This document shows, piece by piece, positions 41,017-52,300 of a stretch of DNA of 64,000 nt. The notes below the pieces were generated by a model. That model was given only the letters and a program-made list of their open reading frames with translations. It searched no databases and was not told where the DNA came from. Origin of the DNA: Flavobacterium nackdongense (GTDB taxonomy: Bacteria; Bacteroidota; Bacteroidia; Flavobacteriales; Flavobacteriaceae); contig NZ_CP037933.1 in the NCBI RefSeq assembly GCF_004355225.1, forward strand, positions 2,418,001-2,482,000, in the 5' to 3' direction. Within the stretch, counting starts at the first letter, position 1. Each line of letters starts with the position of its first letter. Position numbers and translations under genes: made by a program.

Positions 41017-43074
41017 TTATCCGTTTATTTTAAGTTTCATTCCGGGTTTAAGTTCTTCCCCGTTGATGTTGTTCCATTTTTTAATATCTGAAATACTTAC
41101 GCCAGGATATTTTTTGGATATACTATACAATGAATCTCCTTTTTTGACTAAATAATCGGTGTTTTTGCTTTTGGAAACAGAAACTAAATTTTCTTTTTTG
41201 CTGAAAGTGGAGGCAACCAAATCTTTTTCTATCGCCACTTCACTTTTGGCTACAATCAACGAAGCGCCTAAGACAATATTGTTGTCATTCAAATTGTTCC
41301 AAAGTTTTAAATCCTCTAAAGTGCTGCCGAATTTTTTGGCGATATTTCCAAGATTGTCTCCTTTTTTAACGATATATTCTACATTTTCTGTCTTTGTATT
41401 CGCCGCTATTTCTTCTTTTGGAGCTTCTACAATTTTTGAAACTTGAAGCGACATTCCTAACTGAATGGATGCGCTTGTAAGATGGTTCCACTCTTTGATG
41501 TCGGCAACTGTAACGTTGTTCTTTTTGGCAATACTGCTTAGGTTATCCCCTTTCTGAACCACATAAGTTGTCGCAACATCTGTAGCCAAAGTATCGTTTT
41601 TAATCGTTTTGTTTGCTTTATCTTCTTTGCTAATTTTTGTTTCAGCATTAGCAAGTTGTTGGGTGTTTTTTATTTCTACAGGAGCTGAGTTGGTTTTCGG
41701 CTCCTTTCTAACTGTTTGAACGACGGTCTCATTGGTCACTATTTTCAAACTTTTTCCGCGAGACACCGTGCTTCCTTTTAATTTATTCCATCTTTTGATA
41801 TCGGAAACGGTAACACTGTATTTGTCTGCAATCTCGCTTAAATTATCGCCGCGTTTCACGGTATAATATTTGGTTTTCGGAAGTGTAACCCTTTGCGTGG
41901 TATAGTTTAAAGTATCATTCGAAACAATGGCTTTTTGAACCTGAAATGGTTTTTCACGAAAATCCGCTTCGCGTTGCACATAAGCATATATTTTGTCTTC
42001 GTTTGAAACAAAAAGCGAAGTTTTGTCTTTTGGCAATCTCAAAAAATGAGGCTGATCTTGATAAAATGGAATTTCATTCCTTTTGTAAGACGGATTCAAA
42101 AGTTGCAATTCTGCCACGGGAACATCGAGCAAATCGGAAATTTGTTTGAACGACATTTGCTTTTTAATCATAATGGTATCCGTAGCAAAATGCTGAACCA
42201 AGGCTCTGTCCGGCTTGATTCCGTGTTCTTTATGGTACTCATAAATATACATTGTGGCTAGGAAAGCGGGAACGTAACCCTGTGTTTCTTGCGGAAGATG
42301 TTTTCTAATGTTCCAATAATTTTGCTGTCCACCCGAACGACGAATTGCCTTAGTAACGTTACCCGGGCCGGAATTATAGGAAGCCAAAACCAAATCCCAA
42401 TCGCCAAAAATTCCGTACATCGTTGCCATATAATTGGCAGCTGCCTCGCTCGATTTTAGGGGATCGCTGCGTTCATCGACATAAGAGTCAATAGTCAGAT
42501 GGTATTGTTTTCCTGTGTGGTACATAAACTGCCACAGCCCAGTGGCTCCCATTCTGGAAACAGCTTTAGGGTTTAAAGCCGATTCTACGATGGCTAAATA
42601 TTTGATTTCTAAAGGAATATTTTGTTTGGCCAAAGCCTCTTCGAACATAGGAAAATAATATTCTGAAATGGCCATCAATCGACCGAATGATTTTTTTCTG
42701 TTTTTCAAAAAGGATTTAATGATGTTTTCTAGCCCGGGATTGTATTCTATGTTGAATGGCGACTTTGCATCCATTGCTGCAAGTCTTTGTTTCAGCAATT
42801 CGGTAGATAATTCGTAGTCTACTTTTTCGTCGATATTGATGTTTTGAATATCGGCAGAAAGGTCAGTGTACAAATCGATATTTGTTAATTCTTTCAACCA
42901 AAGGCTGTCAACACAAGCCGCAAGAGCGTCATTAACAAACGTTTTTTTGATGGAATCTAAATAGACATTTTGGGTTTCTGTTTTTGTAATCGATTTGTTA
43001 TCAGAGTGCTTTTGCGAAAACGATTGAAAGGAAAAAAACAAAAAAAGGAGTGGGGCTATATATTTTATCTTCAT
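41017..43074 (-). CDS. mltD: Membrane-bound lytic murein transglycosylase (MltD-like) with four LysM domains
   Basis: 685 residues with a signal peptide (SFQSFSQ). The SLT catalytic domain (~125-290) has the glutamate motif VESALNPKAVSRMGATGLWQF. After a linker come four LysM repeats (~395-440, ~505-550, ~570-615 and ~640-685), each with a VK+GDNL core such as YTVKRGDNLSEIADKY. The enzyme cleaves peptidoglycan glycans, forming 1,6-anhydromuropeptides. Four LysM units is more than the usual two of E. coli MltD. Downstream genes encode a DUF4837 lipoprotein and a GNAT. Confidence 0.92.
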   Translation of the reverse strand: MKIKYIAPLLFLFFSFQSFSQKHSDNKSITKTETQNVYLDSIKKTFVNDALAACVDSLWLKELTNIDLYTDLSADIQNINIDEKVDYELSTELLKQRLAAMDAKSPFNIEYNPGLENIIKSFLKNRKKSFGRLMAISEYYFPMFEEALAKQNIPLEIKYLAIVESALNPKAVSRMGATGLWQFMYHTGKQYHLTIDSYVDERSDPLKSSEAAANYMATMYGIFGDWDLVLASYNSGPGNVTKAIRRSGGQQNYWNIRKHLPQETQGYVPAFLATMYIYEYHKEHGIKPDRALVQHFATDTIMIKKQMSFKQISDLLDVPVAELQLLNPSYKRNEIPFYQDQPHFLRLPKDKTSLFVSNEDKIYAYVQREADFREKPFQVQKAIVSNDTLNYTTQRVTLPKTKYYTVKRGDNLSEIADKYSVTVSDIKRWNKLKGSTVSRGKSLKIVTNETVVQTVRKEPKTNSAPVEIKNTQQLANAETKISKEDKANKTIKNDTLATDVATTYVVQKGDNLSSIAKKNNVTVADIKEWNHLTSASIQLGMSLQVSKIVEAPKEEIAANTKTENVEYIVKKGDNLGNIAKKFGSTLEDLKLWNNLNDNNIVLGASLIVAKSEVAIEKDLVASTFSKKENLVSVSKSKNTDYLVKKGDSLYSISKKYPGVSISDIKKWNNINGEELKPGMKLKING

Positions 43075-43086
43075 AATTTTATAATC

Positions 43087-43142
43087 AACATATTATGCAA
43101 CAAACAATTATAAAAAATTATTTGTTGCAAATTTAATATGTT
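43087..43142. terminator. Long A/T-rich inverted repeat between pgk and mltD genes
   Basis: AACATATTA-TGCAACAAACAATT pairs with AATTATTTGTTGCA...TAATATGTT across a 6-base loop, with a 4-base bulge. It can terminate pgk, but it also contains a minus-strand TAAATTTG box (43128-43135) that may be the mltD promoter. Confidence 0.5.
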
Positions 43143-43183
43143 ATAACTATAAATTTCACTAAATATTGTTAAAAACGCAATTT

Positions 43184-44371
43184 TTAGTCCAAAATAGCAG
43201 CAATTCCGGGTAAAATCCTACCTTCTAGCATCTCCAACATTGCTCCTCCACCGGTAGAAACATAGCTTACTTTGTCTTCGAAACCAAATTGTTTTACCGC
43301 TGCAACCGAATCTCCACCTCCTACAAGTGAGAAAGCTCCATTGGCAGTCGCCTCTGCGATATAGTCTCCAAGTGCGATAGTTCCTTTAGCAAAATTTTCC
43401 ATTTCGAAAACCCCTAAAGGTCCATTCCATAGAATCGTTTTCGATGCTAAGATTACTTTTTTGAAGTTTTCTAAGGATTTTGGTCCTGCATCTAATCCTT
43501 CCCATCCATCTGGAATTTCGCGAACATCTACTATTTGTGTATTGGCATCATTTGAAAAATCATCGGCGGCAACGACATCTACGGGAATGTGAATTTGAAC
43601 CCCTTTTTCTTTGGCTAATCTCAAGATTTCTAGAGCCAATTCTTGTTTGTCGTCTTCGCAAATAGAATTGCCTACTTTTCCGCCCAAGGCTTTAACGAAA
43701 GTAAAAGTCATTCCTCCGCCAATAATCATATGATCAACTTTGTCCAAAATATTTTCGATTACAGTAATTTTAGAAGACACTTTAGAACCTCCAAGAACTG
43801 CGGTTACTGGTTTTTGAGAATCTTTTAAAACTTTGTTTAAGCTTTCGATTTCTTTAGCCAACAACAATCCAAAACATTTTTCAACTGGGAAAAACTGCGC
43901 AATGATGGTTGTCGAAGCGTGCGCTCTATGGGCTGTTCCAAAGGCATCATTGACATAAATATCACCAAACGAGGCTAATTCTTTGGCAAAATCAACATCT
44001 CCCGCCTCTTCTTCATTATAAAAACGGAGGTTTTCTAATAATAAAATTTGTCCCGGCTGCAAATTTGCTACAGCTTTTTCAGCTTCTTTTCCGATACAAT
44101 CAGGCGAAAAGTATACTACCTGACCTAAAATTTCAGTTGCTTTTTTTACGATATGGCCCAATGAATATTTTCTTTCTACTCCTTTTGGTCTTCCCAAATG
44201 CGACATTAAAATAACACTTCCGCCATCGGCAAGGATTTTATCGATGGTTGGTTTTGCGGCTTCGATTCGAGTGGCATCGGTTACATTGAAATTTTCATCC
44301 AAAGGCACATTAAAATCAACGCGAATTATGGCTTTTTTGTTCTTGAAATTGAAATCGTTTATTGTTTTCAT
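43184..44371 (-). CDS. pgk: Phosphoglycerate kinase
   Basis: 395 residues, standard PGK length. The enzyme transfers the acyl phosphate of 1,3-bisphosphoglycerate to ADP in glycolysis. The N-terminal signature [19 protein letters not shown], the substrate motif SHLGRPKGV, the hinge GGSKVSSKI and the nucleotide-binding GGGDSVAAV and [11 protein letters not shown] motifs are all present. Monocistronic by spacing, with a -7 box 44 bases upstream and an inverted repeat downstream. Confidence 0.97.
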   Translation of the reverse strand: MKTINDFNFKNKKAIIRVDFNVPLDENFNVTDATRIEAAKPTIDKILADGGSVILMSHLGRPKGVERKYSLGHIVKKATEILGQVVYFSPDCIGKEAEKAVANLQPGQILLLENLRFYNEEEAGDVDFAKELASFGDIYVNDAFGTAHRAHASTTIIAQFFPVEKCFGLLLAKEIESLNKVLKDSQKPVTAVLGGSKVSSKITVIENILDKVDHMIIGGGMTFTFVKALGGKVGNSICEDDKQELALEILRLAKEKGVQIHIPVDVVAADDFSNDANTQIVDVREIPDGWEGLDAGPKSLENFKKVILASKTILWNGPLGVFEMENFAKGTIALGDYIAEATANGAFSLVGGGDSVAAVKQFGFEDKVSYVSTGGGAMLEMLEGRILPGIAAILD

Positions 44372-44414
44372 TAGAAATTATTTTTATTACTATTTAATTA
44401 TTTTGAAAGAAAAA

Positions 44415-44422
44415 CAAAGATA
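44415..44422 (-). promoter_or_regulatory. -7 promoter element for pgk
   Basis: TATCTTTG on the minus strand, 43 bases before the pgk ATG. No TTG at canonical -33 distance is seen. Confidence 0.5.
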
Positions 44423-44513
44423 TAACTTTTCAGGAACTAAAAAATAAGAATCTTTTAAAAATTGCCAAGGTCTATTAGCGAAAACGTTATATATTTAAAA
44501 AAAATTTGCGTAT

Positions 44514-44542
44514 TTGATTTTAAGCTAAAACGCTTATCTTTA
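44514..44542 (+). promoter_or_regulatory. Promoter of the DUF4239-like gene
   Basis: TTG (44514-44516), an 18-base spacer, then TATCTTTA (44535-44542), a near-perfect Bacteroidetes promoter. It supports the internal ATG at 44582 over the upstream reading of the frame, which would start before the promoter. Confidence 0.6.
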
Positions 44543-44581
44543 TGTTTTAATTTTTCACAAACCTCTTTTACTATCAACCTT

Positions 44582-45349
44582 ATGATTCACTCTTTCTTAA
44601 ATGATATCGATGCCGGTATAATTGTGTTAATTTTGTTTTTTTCGATGCTCATCGCTGTGGGTACAGGCTATCGAATTGGGTTACGAAAAACAAAATCAGA
44701 TAATAAAAATGCTGAAATTTCCTCGTCTTTGTTAGGATTATTGGCCTTGATTTTAGGGTTTACCTTTGCGATGGCGGGTTCCCGATACGAAAACAGAAAA
44801 GACAATTTAATTGATGAAGCCAACTGTATTGGAACAGCCGTTTTACGCTCGGATATTTACCCCGATAGCATTAAGGTTGAATTCCAAAAAGACTTTCAGT
44901 CGTATTTGAAATCCCGCAAAGAGTATTATCTTTTAGACAATGACGAAGCCAAACTCGCTGCATCTTTGAAAGAAGCGGCGCTTGCTGGCGATAAACTTTG
45001 GAAAAGAGCCGCGTTTTACGCCAAAGACAAAGACTATTTTATTCAATCGAATATGATGTTGCCTGCATTAAATCAGATGCTCGATAGCGCAGCCAAATCG
45101 AATATGGTCTTGAATTCGAAAGTTCCCGAAACCATTGTGTATTTATCGTTGATTTTTTCGGTAATTATTTCTTTTTTTATGGGCTATAATTCAGGACTAG
45201 AGAAAAAAATTAATCGCAAATATATCTTTGGATTTTGCTTTTTAATTTGTGTTGTAATCTACATTACCTTGGACTTAGATCGACCCAGAAGGGGATTAAT
45301 CAAGTTGGATACGGAATTGGCTTTGATGCAGCAATTGAATCAAAATTAA
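44582..45349 (+). CDS. DUF4239-like membrane protein
   Basis: 255 residues from the ATG at 44582. The open frame extends 40 codons further upstream but overlaps the promoter. Two N-terminal helices (~12-32, ~55-75) and two C-terminal helices (~180-200, ~212-230) enclose a soluble helical region. SLLGLLALILGFTFAMAGSR and LDLDRPRRGLI are typical of the DUF4239/bestrophin-like group; function unknown. The stop codon overlaps that of the convergent sprF-like gene by 4 bases. Confidence 0.8.
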   Translation: MIHSFLNDIDAGIIVLILFFSMLIAVGTGYRIGLRKTKSDNKNAEISSSLLGLLALILGFTFAMAGSRYENRKDNLIDEANCIGTAVLRSDIYPDSIKVEFQKDFQSYLKSRKEYYLLDNDEAKLAASLKEAALAGDKLWKRAAFYAKDKDYFIQSNMMLPALNQMLDSAAKSNMVLNSKVPETIVYLSLIFSVIISFFMGYNSGLEKKINRKYIFGFCFLICVVIYITLDLDRPRRGLIKLDTELALMQQLNQN

Positions 45350-46308
45350 TCGTGAACCGGACTTTGGGCACAAGGACAATTACTAATGTTAGCAAGAAAA
45401 TCGAAACCTACCGTAACCATATGGGTCCCGGAGTTGTACCCTGCCAATTCATTTAAGGTAACTTGATAGGAATATCCAAAATAAAAGCCTGACTTTTTAA
45501 ATCCAGCCATAGGCCCTACGGTCAAGGGAGCAAGAATTTGATCATTTAAAAAACGATAGGTAATTCCCCCCCAATAATAATCATTGTTGTTGTTGTATTT
45601 TCTATATTTTACGTTAATATCGGTGCTGGAACGGCGATCGCTTTCGTAATATTGAAAGAAAACAGAAGGCTCCAATTCAGTCCAATTTTGGGTCTTAATT
45701 ACATATCCCGAATACAATTGATAATTGCGTAGTGTACTAGGCTCAATCTTTATTCCCGAAAAATTATCAATGTTTTTATCCAAAATATTCGCGGCATTAA
45801 AACTCAAATAAAATTCTTTGTTTCGATATAAGAAACTAACATCGAAGTTTTTATTTGATGTAAATCTATCGTCTTTGAGGTTTGGATCGTAGGTGTTTGG
45901 GACCAATTGGCTAACATCAATTTTAAAATTATTGATATTAAAAGATATTCCAAAAGACAAATATTGCCTAGAGTAATATTCTAAAATGATATGATGCGCA
46001 AAAGAGAATTTGGCACCTGTTTGACTCGTATAGCCGTTTTGATCATTGTAAAATGAGGCACCCACCCCCGATTGATCGGCTATTCTGAAATCAGCATAAA
46101 CCGATTGATTTTGGGGCGAATCCTTAACTCCCACCCACTGCTTCATCCCGTTGGCTCGAATTCTAAAATTATCTCCTATGCCGGCAAAAGTCGGCGAAAT
46201 CACAAATGGATTGTCTGCCAAATATTGAGTGGCAACGGGTAGGTTTAACTCTTGACTAAAACTGGTAGTTATGGTGAGTAGCAGTAGGGATAGCAATAAT
46301 TTTTTCAT
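45346..46308 (-). CDS. sprF: SprF-like PorP/SprF family outer-membrane protein
   Basis: 320 residues with a signal peptide (TITTSFSQ). The family opening LPVATQYLADNPFVISPTFA, the GIGDNFRIRANGMKQW motif and the C-terminal barrel strands identify a PorP/SprF type IX secretion membrane protein. In Flavobacterium johnsoniae SprF is needed to put the adhesin SprB on the surface. Here it is 43 bases downstream of the sprB-like gene, the same order as in that species. The assignment to sprF rests on family plus position. Confidence 0.87.
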   Translation of the reverse strand: MKKLLLSLLLLTITTSFSQELNLPVATQYLADNPFVISPTFAGIGDNFRIRANGMKQWVGVKDSPQNQSVYADFRIADQSGVGASFYNDQNGYTSQTGAKFSFAHHIILEYYSRQYLSFGISFNINNFKIDVSQLVPNTYDPNLKDDRFTSNKNFDVSFLYRNKEFYLSFNAANILDKNIDNFSGIKIEPSTLRNYQLYSGYVIKTQNWTELEPSVFFQYYESDRRSSTDINVKYRKYNNNNDYYWGGITYRFLNDQILAPLTVGPMAGFKKSGFYFGYSYQVTLNELAGYNSGTHMVTVGFDFLANISNCPCAQSPVHD

Positions 46309-46351
46309 TACAATTTGTTTTTATTGAGACAAATAAGTCTTAGAATATGAA

Positions 46352-49300
46352 TTATCTATAAAGAGTAAAATGCCCCACAAATTCTCTTTCGTCTTTATCA
46401 TTATTTAGTTTTAGCAAATACCAATAATCTCCGGATGGCAGTTCGAAACCATTGTATTTTCCATCCCAAAATTGACCTTCATTATAAGTAGCAATTTTAC
46501 GCCCATAACGATCATAAATATGGTAGATTAAATCTGGGTAATTGGTGGTTTTTGTTGGTCCCCAAGTATCATTATTGCCATCACCATCGGGTGTAAATAC
46601 GTTTGGAATGTCGATATCAATATAAGTAAAAGCCTTGGTATCGGTCGCAGTACAACCTTCAGCATCGACAACATCAACGGTGTAACTTCCAGTTTTGTAA
46701 ATAATATAAGTGTTAGTCGTTCCTGTGGATTCGCCATTAAAAGTGTAATGATAATTTCCTGAGCCGCCCGTGGTAGTGGCAACGATTTCATTTATTCCAC
46801 CATTTACTAAGCTTACTGCCAACGGATTTACTTGAAGAATAGTAAACTTTTGGGTTTGCTGAATACAGCCGTTAGTGTGTCTTGCACTTATGAAATGCTC
46901 TCCTGCAGGCACTTTTGTAAACACATTACTTGCTTGGTATGGTGGTATTCCGTCTAAAGCATAATCGACATCTACCGGCAAAACGCTAGGGTCAATGGCG
47001 ACCGTAACAGTATTGTTGGGTAAATTATTCAAACAATCATAATCTACAATTGCCACAGGTTTTAAAGTCACCGGATCAGGAAGTACGGCGGGAAGAGTAT
47101 AGCTACAGTTCATCGCATCTACAACGTAAACAATATGAGAACCTCCGTTTATATTTTTGAAATCAAAAAGGGTTTGACCCAAAACTCCAGTGGTAAAAGG
47201 TCCGTTTTGCTGGTCTAAACTTACTTTGTATGGCGATGTTCCACCGCTTATATCGATACTAAATTGGCCATCACTATCTCCGGAACAAATCTCGGGAATA
47301 ATGGATCCCGAAACAGTTGCTGCTTGCAAAGGCAGAGGCTCACTGATGGTGAAATTAAAAGTAACATAACAGCCTAAAACGTCCTGAACAATTGCCGTAT
47401 AGTTATTTGGGTTTAGATCTTTGAATAGGTTTGTATCAAAAAACTGATCCAAATTTGGAGAAATAGCATATTTAATTGTTCCAGTTCCTCCTGAGGCATT
47501 AATAACGATTTGTCCATTTCCAGCTCCACTACAAGTCACATTTGTTATGGAATAGGGCGCCACTAAAGGCAATGTAGGTTGATTTATGGTAATAGTTGCC
47601 GTAGTTTTAACACAATCGCCACTATCTACTTTTACTTGGTACGATCCGGCCGCAAGTTGGACGAATACCCCCGGACTAGATTGAACTGGCGCAGGACTTA
47701 TGGCAGTGCCACTTCCATTCAATAAGGTGTAGACATAATTCCCAAGTCCGCCTTCTGCTTTAGCCACAATAACTCCGGTATTGTCTCCAAAACAATTTAT
47801 TTTTGCATTAGTTATGTCTAAATTAATAGACAAGGTTGGTATTGGAACAATCTCAATATCATTCGAAATAAAACTTGTACAGTTGTTTGCATCCCGCACA
47901 TAATAGCGATAGGTTCCGGGAGCAACAGCAATTGTAACAGAAGAATTGAAGCTCGTTGTGGAATACGAAATGCCATCAGAGCTATAGCGATAAGGAGCCG
48001 TTCCGCCTGAAGCACTCAATTGCAGCCTAGCTTGACTCAAACAAGTTTGCGAACTAGCCAATACCAAGCTGACACTTAATTCTGTGGGCTGAGAAATACT
48101 AATAGGGGTAGAAACAGCAGTACAATTCCATCCATCTGTGGCAGTTATGGTGTAGGTTCCAACGCCTAAACCAGCAAAAACAGTTGCGGTTTGTGGTCCA
48201 GAACTTGTAGGAGGTGTTGCCGAAATAGTATTCAAACTATAGGAATAATTACTGCCTTGACCACCCGTTGTGCTGCTAACGGTGATGCTGGCGTTGGTAT
48301 CGCCATAACAAGATAAAACGGAAGTATTTGCTGATGCAACTATCGAAATAGGCGCTGGCAAACTAAGATTTATTGGCAAGGAGGATCTAATACATCCTTT
48401 ACTGTCTTTTACATTTACGGTATAACTTCCTGCGATCAAATTGGAAAACAATCCATTAGCTGAATATGGAACATTTATTGGACCCACCAGTTCATAAGTT
48501 AAGGAACCCCATCCACCAGTTGCAGTCGCATTTATTGCGCCTTGATTATTAGTACAAGTTACACTCGAGGTTTGAGTTGCGATGATCGAAAGTGGTACAG
48601 CAGGAGATTCTATGGTAAAGGTATTCGAAGTTTTTACACAAAACGGTGGATTTGTCTCGGTAACAACTACCGTGAAATTACCCGCTTTGATTCCTGAAAT
48701 AGTAGTTGGATTTGTAGCTGTAGTACCAAAACCTGATCCAACTACCGCATTGGAACTATCCAAAACTTGATACGAATAATCCCCAGTATATCCTGTAATA
48801 GCAATACTAAGCTCGCCGTTCGAATCTCCAAAACACGTCACAGGAGTTATTGGAGTAGCCACAACATCGATAGTGTCGAATGGAGCCACCACAAAAGCAG
48901 AAGTGTCGAAATAACAACCCGTTGTATTGTCACTTATCCTGAAATAATAACTTCCCGGATTTACAACAGTGAAGCTATTTGATACTTGAGGCAAGCCATT
49001 GGGTAATATTTGATAGCTGAAATTACCCGATCCTCCGGTAACTGTTACCGATACTAAACCAGTGTTGTTGCAATCTATAGGACTCAAAATTCCCACCGTA
49101 GCAGCAGTTATTTTGGGCAAAGGAGTAATGGCGATGGTACTTGTTGCTAAACAGCCTTTAGTGTCTTTGATGTAAATGGGTAAATTGTAAGCGGTTCCAT
49201 TATCGACGATGGTAAAGGTATTAGTAGGGAAATAATTTGTTCCATCTAAACTATAAGTGTAAGGCGCTGTTCCCGAACCAGCAGCGGCATTGATGGTAAG

Positions 49301-52300
49301 AGTCGCATCGTTAAAGCTGTTGTTTGCCAGACAACCAAACGGAGTAAATGCTGTTGATGGATCGACTGCCAATGCCAAAGGTTGATTAATCGTTACTGAA
49401 CTGTCTGTTGCGGAACATCCTCTACTCGAATTGACTCTGACAGTATAGGTTCCAGCGGCTAATCCTGTAAAGACATTCGAACTTTGAGGAGCAACAATTA
49501 TAGGTGAAATAATTTCATAAGTATAAGTCGGATTGTTGTTGCCCGGCAATAATGCAACTGTAATTGTTCCGTTGGTGTCGCCATTGCAGCTGACATTGGT
49601 AACTGCTGTAGTGAAGCTAACCGGAGTTGGAACAGGTAAATTTACTATCGCCGATTTGGTACATAAGCTGGTTAAATCCGTTATGGTAACAGTATATGCT
49701 CCTGCTGGAACTCCCGAAAACACATTTCCAGACAAAGTTATAGAAGGTGCACTAGGGCTAATCGCATAACTATATATTCCTGTCCCGCCTACACCTGCAA
49801 CTGTAATAGTTCCATCATTTGTAGCACAAGTTGGCAATGAAGTCAGCGTTGGCGTCAATCCAAGTGGTTTAAAAATGGTTATAGTCACCTTATTACCGCA
49901 GCCATTTCGATCTTTGACTTCTACAGTATGCACACCAGAGGACAAATTAGAAATGGTAAACGGAGCGGTTTGCGCTTGAAAAGCACCTCCATCTATGCTA
50001 AAAGTATAGGGTGCAATTCCTAAAGTTGGCATCGTAACATTTATAGCAAAATTACCTTCGGTTGCAGAACATTGATTGTTTATTGAGGCTGCAATAATGG
50101 GTACTGGGTCCGAAAACATACTAATTGGCGTACCTATTATACAACCATTGGCGTCTTTTGCATACCCTATATAATTAACTCCTGAAAGGCTTCCGGCCAA
50201 ATTGAATGTGGTTGTGGTAAGCCATCCGGGCGAACTCGCTACAGGCGCTGGACTGCTCGCAGGCAACACTTGATAAGTATACGATGGGGTTCCGCCTTGT
50301 CCAAGCACATTGATTTGCCCCAGAACAGTACAATTTTGATTTTTTATAACCGATGCACTAACCGCAAGTGCCGATGAAGATTCGGTTATTGTAAATGTTG
50401 CGGAAGCATTGGTACAGCCATTATTTGCGCCACCGCTATTTTCTTGGAATAAAATATAATAAGTGCCTGGAGCCAAAGGACCAACATTGGAAACAGAACT
50501 TGTTATCCCAACACCATTTAATCCTACCACTGTTCCAATAGGGATTGTGGTGGGCAAATTAGTTTGTGAATTAAATATTTGATAGGTTACATTCGTCAAT
50601 GCGGGATAGGTATTTGTAAATGTAAAATCAACCGAACCATCATTTGCACCAAGACAACTTACATTTTTTGGACTAACAGTACTTGTCAGGGTAGATGAAG
50701 TTTGGGTTGGTGAAGTTGCTTGTTTAAAATAATAACAATTGGTCGCTTCATCATAAACGATAAAGGAATAGATTACTCCAGGTTTTAATCCTGAAAATGT
50801 AGCCTGAAGTGGGAATCCTACATCTGCATTTTGATAAGAACCCATATTCGATGCGTACTCATAAGGAGGAGTCGAAGCGGATAATATAGGAAATAATGCA
50901 AAATGATAAGGCCCTCCTACAATGATTGGGTTTACACTTACTATAACTGATGCCGAGGAACAAGATGGTGGACCTGCTGCAGTATTAATATTTAAATCCG
51001 AAGGAGGCGAAGCAATATTAATGCTGTTTGTAACCGTACAAGAATTGGCGTCGGTAAAGCTCAATTGATATACTCCAAAATTCAAAATGTCAAAAGTATA
51101 AATTCCACCGGCAATTGTTGGAGGGCCTACAACAGCTCCAACATTGTTAGTAATGGTATAAGTATATGGTCCTACACCGCCTGTTGGAGTACCTGAAATC
51201 GACCCCATCGAGGTTCCTGTTCCATTACAAGTAATATCGGTATGATTGACTACAGCAGTTAAGGCAGCGGGCTCATTTATGGTAATCAATTTTATAGCGG
51301 TACACAATTTGGAATCAGTAATAGTAATGGTATAATTACCAGCAGCCAAACCTGTTGTTTGTGTGCCATAATTAGTGCCAGTGGAAGTATTCAATACGTT
51401 TATTACAAACGGTCCAGTGCCAACAGTTGTATTTATAGCAACATTTATGGCAGCCGAATTATCTCCATTGCAATAGATTTGTTGCGTTTGGGTTACTGCT
51501 GAAATGTCTGGTAGCGAAAGGGGATTGATGGTAATTATTCCTGATAGTGCAGGGCAATTATTTACATCTGTCACTTGAAATTGATAAGTTGTAGCTGCGG
51601 ATATTGATGCCGCATTCACAGCATAAGTAAATGTAGTTCCAATCACAGCAACGGGAGCGCTATAAGGACCTCCGTTTATAGAAACCGAATAATTGTATCC
51701 TGATGTGCCTCCTGTTATAGTTCCTGTAATCTGAGCGTTTGGCGATGCTGAACAGTCTAAATCTTTGGTTAAAATTGTATTTACTGTCAACTGCGGTGCA
51801 ATATTTTGAATCAGAGCTGTTGAGGTACAACCAAAGTCATCTTTGACAAGGACAGTATAATTTCCAGGAGTTAAATTGGCAAAGGTGTTGCTTGTTTGAA
51901 AACGGATACCATTATCGATACTATACTGATATGGGCTTACCCCTCCAGAAGCATTGACAATAATTGTGGCTTGATTTACGGAATCATAACACAAATCAGA
52001 ACCTGCGATATTGACCACAGGCGGTAAAGCTGGATTCAATGTAAAAGTAGCAGTGGTTGTACAGCCGTTAGCATCTGTAACACTCACCGTATAGGTTCCA
52101 GTTTGGGTTAAATTGTAAAAACCGTTATTGGTTTGAGGTCCGATTTGGGTTCCATTGGGTTGCAAAAGGGTATAATTGTTTCCTCCCCATCCTCCGGTGG
52201 CATCAATCACAACGCTACCATTCGAATTGCATTTTATAGGGGTAACCGTGTTGCTTATAGTTAAAGGTAATGCGGGTTGACTTATGGTTACTGTTGCACT

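Noticed and set aside
44462..44581. 40-codon upstream extension of the DUF4239-like gene
   Set aside because: It overlaps a well-spaced promoter and has no conserved sequence; the ATG at 44582 is preferred.
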